A stretch of 26,733 nt of DNA from Bacteroidota bacterium. Lineage in GTDB: Bacteria > Bacteroidota > Ignavibacteria > UBA10030. The DNA lies in NCBI GenBank assembly GCA_003519375.1, contig DOWV01000085.1, positions 1 to 26,733 on the forward strand, in the 5' to 3' direction. Position numbers and translations under genes: made by a program. Shown here piece by piece: positions 6,791 through 15,568 of this stretch (position 1 is the first letter of the stretch; each line of letters begins with the position of its first letter). A model generated the notes under the pieces. The model was not told where the DNA came from, made no database searches, and saw nothing but the letters and a program-made list of their open reading frames with translations.

Positions 6791-9097
6791 GTGAAATCGA
6801 TCACTAAGCTGTTCCTCATTATTGTATTGGCCGGATTTGGCAGAAGCCCGGCACAGACACCATTCTCCACGGACAGCGCAGCTGCATATCTGCGAACAAT
6901 TGCTGTCGATATCGGCGCCCGGCCGATGGGCTCACCAAATGAGCGGAGGGTTGCAGAGTTCGCGCTACAGAAATTCAGGGAGTTCGGCCTGACAGACGCC
7001 TACTTCATGCCGATCAAAGAGCATCCCGGTCGTCTGGGAGGGACTCCGACAAACACCAAGAGCGGAGTCGCCGTCGGCGTTCTCCGAGGCAAAAGCGACA
7101 GCATCATCGTCCTGGGAGCGCACATGGATTCAGCCGATCCGGACATTCCCGGTGCGAACGATGACGGCTCAGGATGCGCTGTAGTGATTGAACTTGCGCG
7201 CGTTCTCTCACAGCGTAGCAACGAGTCGACGATTCTTTTCGCTCTCTTTGGTGGCGAGGAGGCGGGACTCCGAGGTTCCCGGTACTTCGTCGAGAACTAT
7301 CCGGACCTTGACAAGGTCGCGTTGATGCTGCAAGTTGACATGGCAAACGGTGCGCCCCTGCTCTTCCCGACTCTCGACTTTGACAAGGGAAGCGCCCCGG
7401 AATGGCTTGTGCGGGCGTCTTACGAAGAGTTCGCGAAATTGGGATACACCGGGCTTCACTTTCCGACAGATTTCTTTGTCTTCATGGGTGCCATGCCGGG
7501 CGGGGGCGTCGGTTCGGACCACGAACCGTTCCTGGAGAAAGGCATCCCTGCCATCGATTTCACTTCGGACGCCCGGGATCCCATTCACACGCCGCAGGAC
7601 AATTTCGAGAACTTCAAGATCAGCGGCCTCAAACGTTCTGGCGACCTGATCTACGCTCTTGTGGAAAGATTCGATACCGGAGTGCCGGAGCAAAAGACCG
7701 GGAATTATTTTCTCTACGAGGTGGCGACATTTCCCGTGTTTGTTCCCATGTGGGTGCTTAGAGTTTTCACCATTCTCGCGCTCGTTATTGGCATTGTGGC
7801 ACTGGTCATCGTCCGTAGACGCCGCGTATTTTACGAAGGAGTGCCGAAACCGAAGATCCCCGGTCTGAAGCTCTTCCTTCTTATGCTCATCATTCAGGTT
7901 TGCGTATGGCTCTCCGAGAATATCGTTGCCGCGATCAAGGGCGTCCGATATCCGTGGATGAGTGATATCAACGGCTACTACGTCCTGGCGTTCTTCGGCG
8001 CGTGCATCGGAATATGGATCTCGCTCCACCTTTCCAAGCGACTGCAATTACGGCATGATGGATATCCTTATTTCCTCCGTGCGTTTATCTTCCTTGTCGT
8101 TTTCGTCGGAGCGAGCGCCATCCTGTCGGCGAAGCTTGCCCTCTACCCCGCGATGGCTTTGTTTCTTCTCAGCCTCGCGATGCTGGTGCGCCAGCCCATT
8201 TTGAAGGCGATCTTCTGGCTCCTTTCTCCTCATTTCATGTTCAGACTCTTCTTCACTGAGGTTGTAGAATTCATCGGTCGACTTGCACATTCTCAACCCG
8301 ACATCACCCCCCTGGTCAATGCAATAATGGTGCTCAGCTATGTGCTGTTCTTTGCGGTCTGGGCGTTTCCCTCTCTGCTCGGTTTTGCAGCCGTGTATTT
8401 CGACTCGCGGATTGATCTCTTTTGGCTGGCGCGGTGGAAAGGTCGGGCCGCCGGAATCGCTGTCCTGGCAGCATTTGTCCTGACCATTGGCGTGCTCGCC
8501 TCACGTGAATCTTACTCAAATGAATGGAGGCCTTCGATCTGGGTCGAACAGCAGTACACCGTTGATTCAACCAGCGGCAACCTTGTTGTTCGGAGCCCGG
8601 AGTACCTCTCAGGCGTGAGGTTATCGTTCGGCGGTAAAGACACTGTGCTGCGAGGGTCCGATACGAAAGCCGAATTTGTTCACGCATTACCCGCTCCGCC
8701 CGATCCCTGGATCACGATTGAACGCGCCGTTTCTACATCCCGAAAAGACAGTCTCCTGGTCGTAGACCTTCATCTCTACCTCAAACTCAGACATCGCCCC
8801 TACAAACTCAACGTGGGTTATTCGACACAGAAAGGGAAGATCTCCAAGGTTTCATCTCCTTATGGGATCGGGTCGAGCGACCGATCGATGACTCTGCAGT
8901 GGTCGGCGTTCCCTGATTCTTCACTCACTATTCCGATCAGTTTCTCCCTCTCTGGAGCCGACTCGGTGAACCTGAAAGAGCACATCGAGGCGATCTTCCT
9001 CGAAGAGCCTCAGCCGGTCTCAGTTGAAACCCGCATGGGCCTGCACGTTATACGGCGGACGACCGTTCTTCGTCAAGACTCCGTGGAGCTGCGGTAG
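6791..9097 (+). CDS. M28 family zinc metallopeptidase with C-terminal multi-span membrane domain
   Basis: This 768-residue protein has a signal peptide (about 1-21, ending SPAQ) and an M28 aminopeptidase domain (about 30-295). All expected metal and catalytic residues are present: His111 and Asp113 (HMDS), bridging Asp124 (GANDDGSG), Glu156/Glu157 (GGEEAG), Asp183 (VDMAN) and His266 (IHTPQDN). From about residue 310 to 575 there are some eight hydrophobic spans, then a soluble beta-rich tail of about 190 residues. This layout resembles the ER metallopeptidase 1/Fxna type M28 proteins. It probably trims peptides in the periplasm or at the outer face of the inner membrane. The start is GTG at 6791 with AGGA six bases upstream. 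It lies upstream of susCD on the same strand but 430 bp away. Confidence 0.88.
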   Translation: MKSITKLFLIIVLAGFGRSPAQTPFSTDSAAAYLRTIAVDIGARPMGSPNERRVAEFALQKFREFGLTDAYFMPIKEHPGRLGGTPTNTKSGVAVGVLRGKSDSIIVLGAHMDSADPDIPGANDDGSGCAVVIELARVLSQRSNESTILFALFGGEEAGLRGSRYFVENYPDLDKVALMLQVDMANGAPLLFPTLDFDKGSAPEWLVRASYEEFAKLGYTGLHFPTDFFVFMGAMPGGGVGSDHEPFLEKGIPAIDFTSDARDPIHTPQDNFENFKISGLKRSGDLIYALVERFDTGVPEQKTGNYFLYEVATFPVFVPMWVLRVFTILALVIGIVALVIVRRRRVFYEGVPKPKIPGLKLFLLMLIIQVCVWLSENIVAAIKGVRYPWMSDINGYYVLAFFGACIGIWISLHLSKRLQLRHDGYPYFLRAFIFLVVFVGASAILSAKLALYPAMALFLLSLAMLVRQPILKAIFWLLSPHFMFRLFFTEVVEFIGRLAHSQPDITPLVNAIMVLSYVLFFAVWAFPSLLGFAAVYFDSRIDLFWLARWKGRAAGIAVLAAFVLTIGVLASRESYSNEWRPSIWVEQQYTVDSTSGNLVVRSPEYLSGVRLSFGGKDTVLRGSDTKAEFVHALPAPPDPWITIERAVSTSRKDSLLVVDLHLYLKLRHRPYKLNVGYSTQKGKISKVSSPYGIGSSDRSMTLQWSAFPDSSLTIPISFSLSGADSVNLKEHIEAIFLEEPQPVSVETRMGLHVIRRTTVLRQDSVELR

Positions 9098-9144
9098 ACA
9101 TTCGACGCGACAGTTACAAATCCGGCCTATTCAGGATTCCTGGC

Positions 9145-9172
9145 TTGACTTTCTGTAAAATTCTGCTAGTTT
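9145..9172 (+). promoter_or_regulatory. Candidate promoter of the susCD unit
   Basis: TTGACT (9145-9150) is followed after 16 bases by TAGTTT (9167-9172). The -35 and the bases after it closely resemble those of the ATP synthase operon promoter (TTGACTTTCTG here, TTGACTTTTCTG there). The predicted start is near 9179, leaving a long leader. Confidence 0.45.
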
Positions 9173-9387
9173 CGTGGTCAGAAGGAGGCTCCCCATTACC
9201 GCAGACACCACCATGCTCGCACGTCTGTGATACCTCCGCTTTACATCGCATGTTTTACCGATCCTCTCGTACTCGTAGCTGTTCAGATTCTCTTATCGTG
9301 AGAAGGCGTGGATCATTCCATGCTCCTCAGATGATTATCCAGAAATAGCATCGAGAACATCGACATCGTCTTACCACAGTTCCCGTA

Positions 9388-9439
9388 CCGGCGTGGATTC
9401 CCGGCACCGCGGTTGCAAGTGAGCGCGACCGGGCGCCGG
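9388..9439 (+). repeat. Nested GC-rich inverted repeat in the susC leader
   Basis: The outer arms CCGGCG (9388-9393) and CGCCGG (9434-9439) pair perfectly. Inside them CCCGG (9400-9404) pairs with CCGGG (9429-9433), leaving a 6-base bulge on the left side and a 24-base loop. The structure ends 87 bases before the susC ATG. It could be a leader structure; there is no T run after it, so it is not a classical terminator. It does not match any riboswitch that I recognise. Confidence 0.4.
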
Positions 9440-9526
9440 CCTGTTTGAAGGGACCTGTGGAGTGTTTTCGGTTTATGTTGAAGTTCAGCCGTTTCACTAA
9501 TTCACCAACCATATCCAGGAGGTACC

Positions 9527-12500
9527 ATGCGAAAAACCTTTTGGTACATTTTTGTCGTTGCGGTGATGCTTGCCTTGAGCTTAACAATTGCGCTAGCGCA
9601 ACTTGGAGCAATAAAGGGCACGATCACCGACGCACAGACGGGCGAAGCGATGATCGGCGCAAACGTGTTCCTCGAGAAAACGTCGTACGGCGCGGCATCC
9701 GACTCGAAAGGGGTGTATACGATTCAGAATATCATCCCCCTTTCCTACACGCTCGTTGTAAGCTACATCGGGTACGAACAATACCGGCAGCAGGTGACCG
9801 TTGTTGGCGACAGGACGGTCACGGTCGATATCAAATTGAAATCGAGCGCCGTGACACTGGGTGGTATCGTCGTCACAGCGATGGGTACTCGAGTCGAGCG
9901 GGAAAAGCTCGGCACCTCCGTATCGAGCGTCAGCGCCGCGTCATTGGCGACGGTTGGCACACACGATCTGGTGAGTGGACTTGCAGCAAAGGCACCCGGC
10001 ATTCAGACCATGGAAACGACAAGCGATCCCGGAGGTGCGACGAGGATTGTGCTGCGCGGCGTTCGATCGCTCAACAACAATAATCAACCGTTGATCGTTT
10101 TGGACGGCGTTCCGATCTTCAGCGGAACTTCCATCGGCGGCGGAGTCGGCGGCGGCAACCAGGGTGTTGCAGCCGAATCGAGGATGAACGACATCAATCC
10201 CGACGATGTGGAATCGATTGAAGTGTTCAAGGGTCCATCTGCTTCTGCGTTGTGGGGATCACGCGCTGCCAACGGCGTCATCGTCATCACAACAAAATCG
10301 GGCGGTCAAACCGGCAGCAAGAAACTGAGCGTGACGGTTCATTCAAAAACATATGTGGATCAACTTCTTCGCCCATACCCGCTCCAGAACAGGTTTGGAC
10401 AAGGCCTGAACGGAGCCTATGGATTTAATCAACTCCGCTCCTGGGGAGATCCAATTTGGCTGAGGTCAGGTGCCGCAGATGAACTCGACCGAACCAACTA
10501 CGCCTATGCGACAATCGTGAAGAAAAACTCCAAGGAGACCGCCGACCACGCTACTGATATCCTTCGCAATACTGCCTACACTGCGGATTACGGTGTAACG
10601 CTTCGTGGCGGTGATGAGTGGAGCGATTTCTATCTCGATTTCAGCCAGTTGAACCAGCAAGGAATCATACTGACGAATTCCGACCTGCACCGAACATCGA
10701 TGCGGATGAATGCGACACGGCGATTCACGGAAAACGTCATCGCAAAGATCACAGCGTCATACGTCAAGAGCACCACAAGCAGGATCCAGCAGGGATCAAA
10801 CGTGTCCGGCCTTCTGCTTGGCGGTTACAGGACTCCCCCTGACTTCAACAATGAACCGTATCTCGTAGACTATGTGTCCCCGACGGGAGCGGTGACATTC
10901 GGTGTTCAGCGGACATTCAGAAATATGTCAGGCAATCCGGCGTTGGGCGCCGGGTTCAACAATCCGCTGTACGTGATCAACAAGGTTCCGACATCCTTGA
11001 ACACAGATCGCCTGCTCGGAACGGCGGAGCTGACGTACGAGCCGATGAAATGGCTCAATATCATCTATCGGGCCGGGGCCGACTACTATACCGATCGCCA
11101 GTTCACCACATATCCACCGGGAGACGCAAGCAACCCAACCGGCGCCACCTTCCGGGCGGCCAACACAAATTACCAGTTCAACTCGGACCTCATGGCGAAC
11201 GCGAAACAGGAGATCACGGACGACATAAGCGGGGCCTTGATGGTTGGATTCCACCTCAACCACACACGAAGTGACGCCACGAACGTCAATGCAACGGCAT
11301 TCATCCTCCTTGATGCTCCGGCGACATTCTCGAACGCGCTCAACTACACTCCGGGTGAAGGATTGACCATCGTACGCACCGCTGCTGTTTATAGCGAGGC
11401 ATCCCTCGAGCTGTTCAAGCAGCTCTATCTGCGGGGGACTGGACGTATTGAGAGTGCGTCTACCTATGGGCCGGACGCCGATCAATCGTATTTCTATCCG
11501 TCTGCGAGCGTAGCGTGGGCCTTCACAGAGCTTCCCTACATCAAGGAAAGCTTAGTCGGAGACAATAGCATTTTCAGCTTTGGAAAGGTCCGTTTTGCGT
11601 ATGGAGAAGCGGCAAACCGACCGGGTGCTTATCAGACAGTCACGTACTACGGCAATTCGATTCCCGGCAATGGCTGGGGCGAGGCACTTCGCGGTACTGC
11701 CTACGGTGGCGGTTCCGTGCGGAGCAGAAACCTTGGCAACTCTACATTGAAACCGGAGATGACTTCTGAGACGGAATTTGGCGTCGATCTGAGATTCCTC
11801 AACGATCGGGTCTCCCTGAGCGCGTCGAGATACGTGAACCAGACTGTGGATGCTCTCCTTGGCGTCACCGTTGCAGCCTCATCGGGCTACACCTCGAGAA
11901 CGGCAAACGCCGCGAAACTCGAGAACAAGGGGACAGAAGTACAGCTTATGGCCGAGTGGCTCAGGATCGAGCCATTCTCGTGGACAACGACGATCAACTG
12001 GTCGCAGAACTTCAACAAAGTGACCGACCTTTCGGGAGTTACACAGGTTGGTCTTTCCGGATTCGTCGGTGCAGTTTCCAGTGCAATTCTCAATCAGCCG
12101 GTCGGCGTCATGTGGGGCACACGATGGGCGAGAAATGCTGATGGCAGCATGACACTCGATGTCAACGGCTTCCCGCTCATGGATGCGGCCTCCGGCGTGA
12201 TTGGCGATCCGAATCCAATCTGGCGATCCGGGATCATCAACACACTTCGCTACCAGAGGCTGACACTCAATGTTGTCGTCGATATCTCGAGGGGAGGAAA
12301 GATCTGGAACGGAACGAAAGGTGCTCTGTACTCCTACGGAACAGACCTCGACACGGATATGTGGACGACGATCTCTGCCACACAAGCTTCCACATTGAAG
12401 AACTGGAGAGGCGTCACCCCGAGCTCCGTGATTGCCGGTTCCACCACGCAGAAGAAATATTACCAGAATACCGACGGGTCGGTTTCCTTCCGCGGCAAGA

Positions 12501-12838
12501 TCGGTAACTTCGGCGCCGGCGATGTAGTCCTCGATGAAGAGTGGTATGTCAACGGCCGGGGCAACGGATTCAACGGACCGACCGAGATGTTCATGGAAGA
12601 AGGGGGCTACGTGAAACTCCGGGAAGTTTCGCTGGCTTACACGCTCCCGCTTCAAATCTGGGGGATGCGGTCGGCGACAATCAGCGTCACGGGACGCAAT
12701 CTGGCAATCTCCACGAATTATACGGGCGTCGATCCCGAAACGAACCTCGGCGGCCCGAACAGCAATGGACTTGGGATCGATTACTTCAATAATCCAACAA
12801 CAAAGAGCTGGATCGTCTCGCTCCAGATTGAATACTAA
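9527..12838 (+). CDS. SusC/RagA-family TonB-linked outer membrane transporter
   Basis: This 1103-residue protein has a signal peptide (cleaved after about residue 24, IALAQ). A carboxypeptidase-like regulatory domain follows (about 28-107: GTITDAQTGEAMIGANVFLE to GYEQYRQQVTVV). The plug domain (about 115-255) contains VTAMGTRVEREKLG, GIQTMETTSDPGGATRIVLR and PLIVLDGVPI, with ASALWGSRAANGVIVITTK at its end. A 22-strand beta-barrel completes the protein, ending in IVSLQIEY with a terminal aromatic residue. It imports an oligomeric substrate across the outer membrane using TonB energy, with SusD as the lid. A perfect AGGAGG ribosome site precedes the ATG. No signal-transduction domain lies before the carboxypeptidase-like domain, so it is not of the anti-sigma-coupled type. 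The substrate cannot be read. Confidence 0.96.
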   Translation: MRKTFWYIFVVAVMLALSLTIALAQLGAIKGTITDAQTGEAMIGANVFLEKTSYGAASDSKGVYTIQNIIPLSYTLVVSYIGYEQYRQQVTVVGDRTVTVDIKLKSSAVTLGGIVVTAMGTRVEREKLGTSVSSVSAASLATVGTHDLVSGLAAKAPGIQTMETTSDPGGATRIVLRGVRSLNNNNQPLIVLDGVPIFSGTSIGGGVGGGNQGVAAESRMNDINPDDVESIEVFKGPSASALWGSRAANGVIVITTKSGGQTGSKKLSVTVHSKTYVDQLLRPYPLQNRFGQGLNGAYGFNQLRSWGDPIWLRSGAADELDRTNYAYATIVKKNSKETADHATDILRNTAYTADYGVTLRGGDEWSDFYLDFSQLNQQGIILTNSDLHRTSMRMNATRRFTENVIAKITASYVKSTTSRIQQGSNVSGLLLGGYRTPPDFNNEPYLVDYVSPTGAVTFGVQRTFRNMSGNPALGAGFNNPLYVINKVPTSLNTDRLLGTAELTYEPMKWLNIIYRAGADYYTDRQFTTYPPGDASNPTGATFRAANTNYQFNSDLMANAKQEITDDISGALMVGFHLNHTRSDATNVNATAFILLDAPATFSNALNYTPGEGLTIVRTAAVYSEASLELFKQLYLRGTGRIESASTYGPDADQSYFYPSASVAWAFTELPYIKESLVGDNSIFSFGKVRFAYGEAANRPGAYQTVTYYGNSIPGNGWGEALRGTAYGGGSVRSRNLGNSTLKPEMTSETEFGVDLRFLNDRVSLSASRYVNQTVDALLGVTVAASSGYTSRTANAAKLENKGTEVQLMAEWLRIEPFSWTTTINWSQNFNKVTDLSGVTQVGLSGFVGAVSSAILNQPVGVMWGTRWARNADGSMTLDVNGFPLMDAASGVIGDPNPIWRSGIINTLRYQRLTLNVVVDISRGGKIWNGTKGALYSYGTDLDTDMWTTISATQASTLKNWRGVTPSSVIAGSTTQKKYYQNTDGSVSFRGKIGNFGAGDVVLDEEWYVNGRGNGFNGPTEMFMEEGGYVKLREVSLAYTLPLQIWGMRSATISVTGRNLAISTNYTGVDPETNLGGPNSNGLGIDYFNNPTTKSWIVSLQIEY

Positions 12839-12856
12839 TTAAACGGGAGTCCGATC

Positions 12857-14245
12857 ATGAGAAAACTCATCATATTCCTCATCGTAGCAGTCTTGATCGC
12901 GGGATTGGTCGGATGTGAGAAGTTCGTGAGCGGGTACGAAGCTGATCCCCTTGCACCAGTCGACGCGAATTCCCTGACGATATTTGTCGGGGCGGAACTC
13001 CAGTATGTCATGTTCGCCGAGGGATTCCCTTCTTTCCTGGCGAGCGTCTGGTCACAAACTATCCGTGGCGCCGATCGGCAATTCACATCCTACCAGACAT
13101 ACACGGTGACAAGAGACGATTTCAACAACGACTGGAACACCGCCTATGCCGGCGCCCTGACCAATCTCCGTACCGTGCAGACCAAAGCCGGTGCTGCGGG
13201 CCAGCTCAACCTTAAAGGTGCGGCGGAGATCCTCGAGGGGCTTCACATGGGAACGGTCACCGCCATATGGGGCGATGTTCCATACTCAGAGGCTGTTCAG
13301 CCCCCCAACTACACGCCGAAGTTTGACGGGCAGATGGCAGTGTACGCCGACGTGCTGAAGGTTCTCGACCAGGGTATCGCAGATTTCAACTCGGCTCCCA
13401 CCCCACTTGCACGGGACGCTCTGAACCTCGGCGGAAGTGCAACAAGGTGGGTGAAGCTTGGATATTCTGCGAAAGCCCGGTATTTGATGCACACTGCCAG
13501 AACTGCGGGCTACAGTTCGACCATACTCAATCAAATCATCGCGGCTGCCCAGCTGGGTATCCTGAGCGTGACGGGGTCGGAAGATGCAATGGCGACGCAC
13601 GGGACCATCCAGGCGCAGAACCAGAATCTCTGGTACTCTTTCATGGTGCAGGATCGTACCGGGTATATGGATGCTGCGACGACGTACGTCATCCCGATGC
13701 TGAGGGCGATGAAGTTTGACGGCAAGTCCAACGAAGCCGGGAGACTTGCGTTCTACTTCAATCCGGCCCAGAATAATCTCAATACAACGGCAACCGGGGC
13801 ATATGCAATCAGTGCTCAGTATCCAATCTTCCGCGCGTCCGAGACTCACCTGCTGATGGCTGAGGCGTATGTCCGGCTCGGCAACACGGCAAGTGCGTTG
13901 ACGGAACTCAACAGCGCGCGAACATACAATAACAACGTGTTCAAGAACACTTCGACCGCGTTCGTCGCTTCAGACTTCCCCACAGCCGCAGCGCTCCAGC
14001 AGGCGATTTTCAACGAGACCTACCTTTCGTTGATGCATCAAATCGAAGCCTGGAATTTCCTGCGGCGGGTCGACTATGCAGTCGCCTACAAGGATTCTCT
14101 GGGAGCTACAAAGGCGATCACACTGACGAAGGGGACAGATTGGCCGCAGCGGTTCCTTTATTCGACGACTGAAGGAACGTCCAATCCGAACACGCCAGTT
14201 GAGCCGGTCAACGGTCAGTTCAACAGGACACCAGCGAACAAGTAA
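12857..14245 (+). CDS. SusD/RagB-family outer membrane lipoprotein
   Basis: This 462-residue lipoprotein has the signal and lipobox AGLVGC (Cys20). The mature part has the SusD-like helical TPR scaffold: NDWNTAYAGALTNLRTVQ, AAEILEGLHMGTVTAIWGDV and PYSEAVQP are typical. Later segments RASETHLLMAEAYVRLGNTA and LSLMHQIEAWNFLRRV are the conserved C-terminal helices. It most resembles the SusD-like_2 subgroup. It sits on the cell surface, capping the SusC barrel and catching substrate. It starts 18 bases after the susC stop, so the two are translated from one message. It is followed by a strong hairpin. Confidence 0.94.
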   Translation: MRKLIIFLIVAVLIAGLVGCEKFVSGYEADPLAPVDANSLTIFVGAELQYVMFAEGFPSFLASVWSQTIRGADRQFTSYQTYTVTRDDFNNDWNTAYAGALTNLRTVQTKAGAAGQLNLKGAAEILEGLHMGTVTAIWGDVPYSEAVQPPNYTPKFDGQMAVYADVLKVLDQGIADFNSAPTPLARDALNLGGSATRWVKLGYSAKARYLMHTARTAGYSSTILNQIIAAAQLGILSVTGSEDAMATHGTIQAQNQNLWYSFMVQDRTGYMDAATTYVIPMLRAMKFDGKSNEAGRLAFYFNPAQNNLNTTATGAYAISAQYPIFRASETHLLMAEAYVRLGNTASALTELNSARTYNNNVFKNTSTAFVASDFPTAAALQQAIFNETYLSLMHQIEAWNFLRRVDYAVAYKDSLGATKAITLTKGTDWPQRFLYSTTEGTSNPNTPVEPVNGQFNRTPANK

Positions 14246-14272
14246 TCATTGTGCGCTTTCTCACGACATCGG

Positions 14273-14295
14273 GGCCCCGCAGAATCCGCGGGGCC
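14273..14295 (+). terminator. Hairpin terminator or attenuator after susD
   Basis: GGCCCCGC (14273-14280) and GCGGGGCC (14288-14295) form a perfect 8-bp GC stem with a 7-base loop, 27 bases after the susD stop. No T run follows, so it is not a canonical intrinsic terminator. It could end most transcripts or stabilise the susCD message while letting some transcription reach the next lipoprotein gene. Confidence 0.6.
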
Positions 14296-14329
14296 TCGTG
14301 TATGAGATGGGAAGAGAGAGGGATAGGTC

Positions 14330-14725
14330 ATGAAAAAGATCGTGTTCGTGTTCGTCCTGATGTTCATTGTTACCGGTTGCGGCTCCGTGAGCGAAGGAAC
14401 AACAGGGAGAGTCCAGAATGATGTACTGACTGCCGAGGAAATCGCAACCACGACAGCGACGAATGCCTATGACGCCATCAGCCTGAGGCGCCCCTTTTTT
14501 CTGAAATCGAGGGGCATGAGAAGCCTGCGTGAAGCTCCGACCGGGCAGACGGTCGAATACCCGATCGTCTATCTCGACCGGATGTACTACGGCGAACTGG
14601 ATTTGCTGCGCACACTCTCAGTGACAACCATCGTTGAGATACGATATCTCGATTTCAATGCCGCGACCCTTCAGTTTGGAACCGGACACACCGGTGGGAT
14701 CATACACGTCGTGACAAAGCGATGA
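14330..14725 (+). CDS. Small lipoprotein with a free-standing TonB-plug-like segment
   Basis: This is a 131-residue protein with signal and lipobox IVTGC (Cys17). The mature part of about 114 residues ends in PIVYLDRMYYGELDLLRTLS, then a stretch with IVEIRYLDFNAATLQFGTGH and TGGIIHVVTKR. That order (YLDG-like strand, LRTL, EIRYL, A-FGTGHTGGIIHV) copies the core of TonB-receptor plug domains (VLDG, L..I....I..IEVLKG..A..YG..A.GGVI.ITTK). The barrel and TonB box are absent. Similar short plug-like lipoproteins are, to my knowledge, common in Gemmatimonadota. The function is unknown; it may bind TonB, a receptor or another envelope partner. The ribosome site GAGAGG lies about 8 bases before the ATG. 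It follows susD by 84 bases, across the hairpin. Confidence 0.75.
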   Translation: MKKIVFVFVLMFIVTGCGSVSEGTTGRVQNDVLTAEEIATTTATNAYDAISLRRPFFLKSRGMRSLREAPTGQTVEYPIVYLDRMYYGELDLLRTLSVTTIVEIRYLDFNAATLQFGTGHTGGIIHVVTKR

Positions 14726-14846
14726 CACCTCAGCGGACGGGCTATACTCCCGCGATGCCTTCCGTGCATCACTTCCCCCCGGCACCGGCCCCACCGCACC
14801 AGCAGAGTGGAAACCGACCTCATTCTTCTTTAGATTGTTTCTGACG

Positions 14847-15473
14847 ATGAATAGATTTTCAAAATACTTCGTACCGAGCGTTCTCTGCCTCGCTCTCCTC
14901 TCCACCGCCGCCCCGGGCCAGAGCACAGATAAGGAGCGGCTCGCTATACTCCCTCCCCTTACAAAAGGCTTCACTGCCGATGAGGCACTTCAGCTCCATC
15001 AACGTTTTGCCGAGGCAGTGGACGAGTCAATGCGTTACGAGATTCCCCCGCTTGCAGCAATCAGGAATCGCCTTGCCGAAAAGGGACTCAGGAACATCGA
15101 TAGTTGCACCACCTTTGCCTGCCTCGCCGAACTGGGAAAGATACTGGGCGCGGAAAAGGTCGGCTACGTATCTGCAACACGCCATGAGCAGCGTTTCGTG
15201 TTGCACATTCAGGTCGTGAAATCATCAGATGCCTCCCTTCTCTACGACGAGAGAGTTGACTACACTGGAGAGTTCAGCACACTCCTGACGGATGTGATTC
15301 CTGCACAAGGACGAAAACTGGGGAAGGCCTATCTGGACAAGGGCACGCCCTGGTACTATGTTGCGGGGGCCGCCCTCGTCGGTGTGGGGCTCATCTATTG
15401 GATTTTTGTTTCGTGGGGCTCGTCAACCGGCCCGGACTCTGACAACGCTACCCCTCACCCTACCACTCAATAA
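14847..15473 (+). CDS. Secreted CsgG/LpoB-like protein with C-terminal membrane segment
   Basis: This 208-residue protein has a signal peptide (about 1-25, ending PGQS). Residues 30-160 resemble the alpha/beta domain shared by CsgG, LpoB and related curli/penicillin-binding-protein activators: RLAILPPLTKG as strand 1, helix, IRNRLAEKGL, then CTTFACLAELGKILGAEKVG with a probable disulphide pair Cys87/Cys92, and a later strand pair. A hydrophobic segment at about 170-191 (YYVAGAALVGVGLIYWIFV) and a short Ser/Thr/Asp tail follow, so it may be anchored at the inner membrane or by another envelope layer. A TTG 12 bases upstream (14835) is an alternative start. The exact function is unknown. It is on the same strand as the plug-like lipoprotein, 121 bases downstream. 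Confidence 0.72.
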   Translation: MNRFSKYFVPSVLCLALLSTAAPGQSTDKERLAILPPLTKGFTADEALQLHQRFAEAVDESMRYEIPPLAAIRNRLAEKGLRNIDSCTTFACLAELGKILGAEKVGYVSATRHEQRFVLHIQVVKSSDASLLYDERVDYTGEFSTLLTDVIPAQGRKLGKAYLDKGTPWYYVAGAALVGVGLIYWIFVSWGSSTGPDSDNATPHPTTQ

Positions 15474-15548
15474 TCCGTTATCACACGAAGTTCGATCAAT
15501 GTTCGAGGTCCGGTGATGAATCGGGCATTTCGAGTCGCGCACCTACAG

Positions 15549-15567
15549 GTCCGATTAAGAATCGGAC
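15549..15567. terminator. Hairpin between convergent genes
   Basis: GTCCGATT (15549-15556), a 3-base loop and AATCGGAC (15560-15567) form a perfect 8-bp stem. It begins 2 bases after the stop of the minus-strand methyltransferase gene and lies 76 bases past the stop of the plus-strand CsgG-like gene. It can serve as a terminator for either; neither side has a strong T run. Confidence 0.5.
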
Positions 15568-15568
15568 G

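Larger units (their letters stand above)
9098..9526 (+). other. Intergenic leader region before susC
   Basis: About 430 bases contain no gene that I can support. Near the left end lies a candidate promoter (9145-9172). Near the right end is a GC-rich nested inverted repeat (9388-9439). A strong AGGAGG ribosome site occurs five bases before the susC ATG. If the promoter is right, the susC message has an untranslated leader of about 350 bases. Confidence 0.6.

Noticed and set aside
7208..8047. A 279-codon open frame on the minus strand within the M28 gene
   Set aside because: It is antisense to the M28 gene, whose zinc motifs and membrane spans are intact. The frame shows no recognisable domain.
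9388..9439. A riboswitch before susC
   Set aside because: The nested hairpin has no conserved core that I recognise from known riboswitch classes; only the stem is supported.
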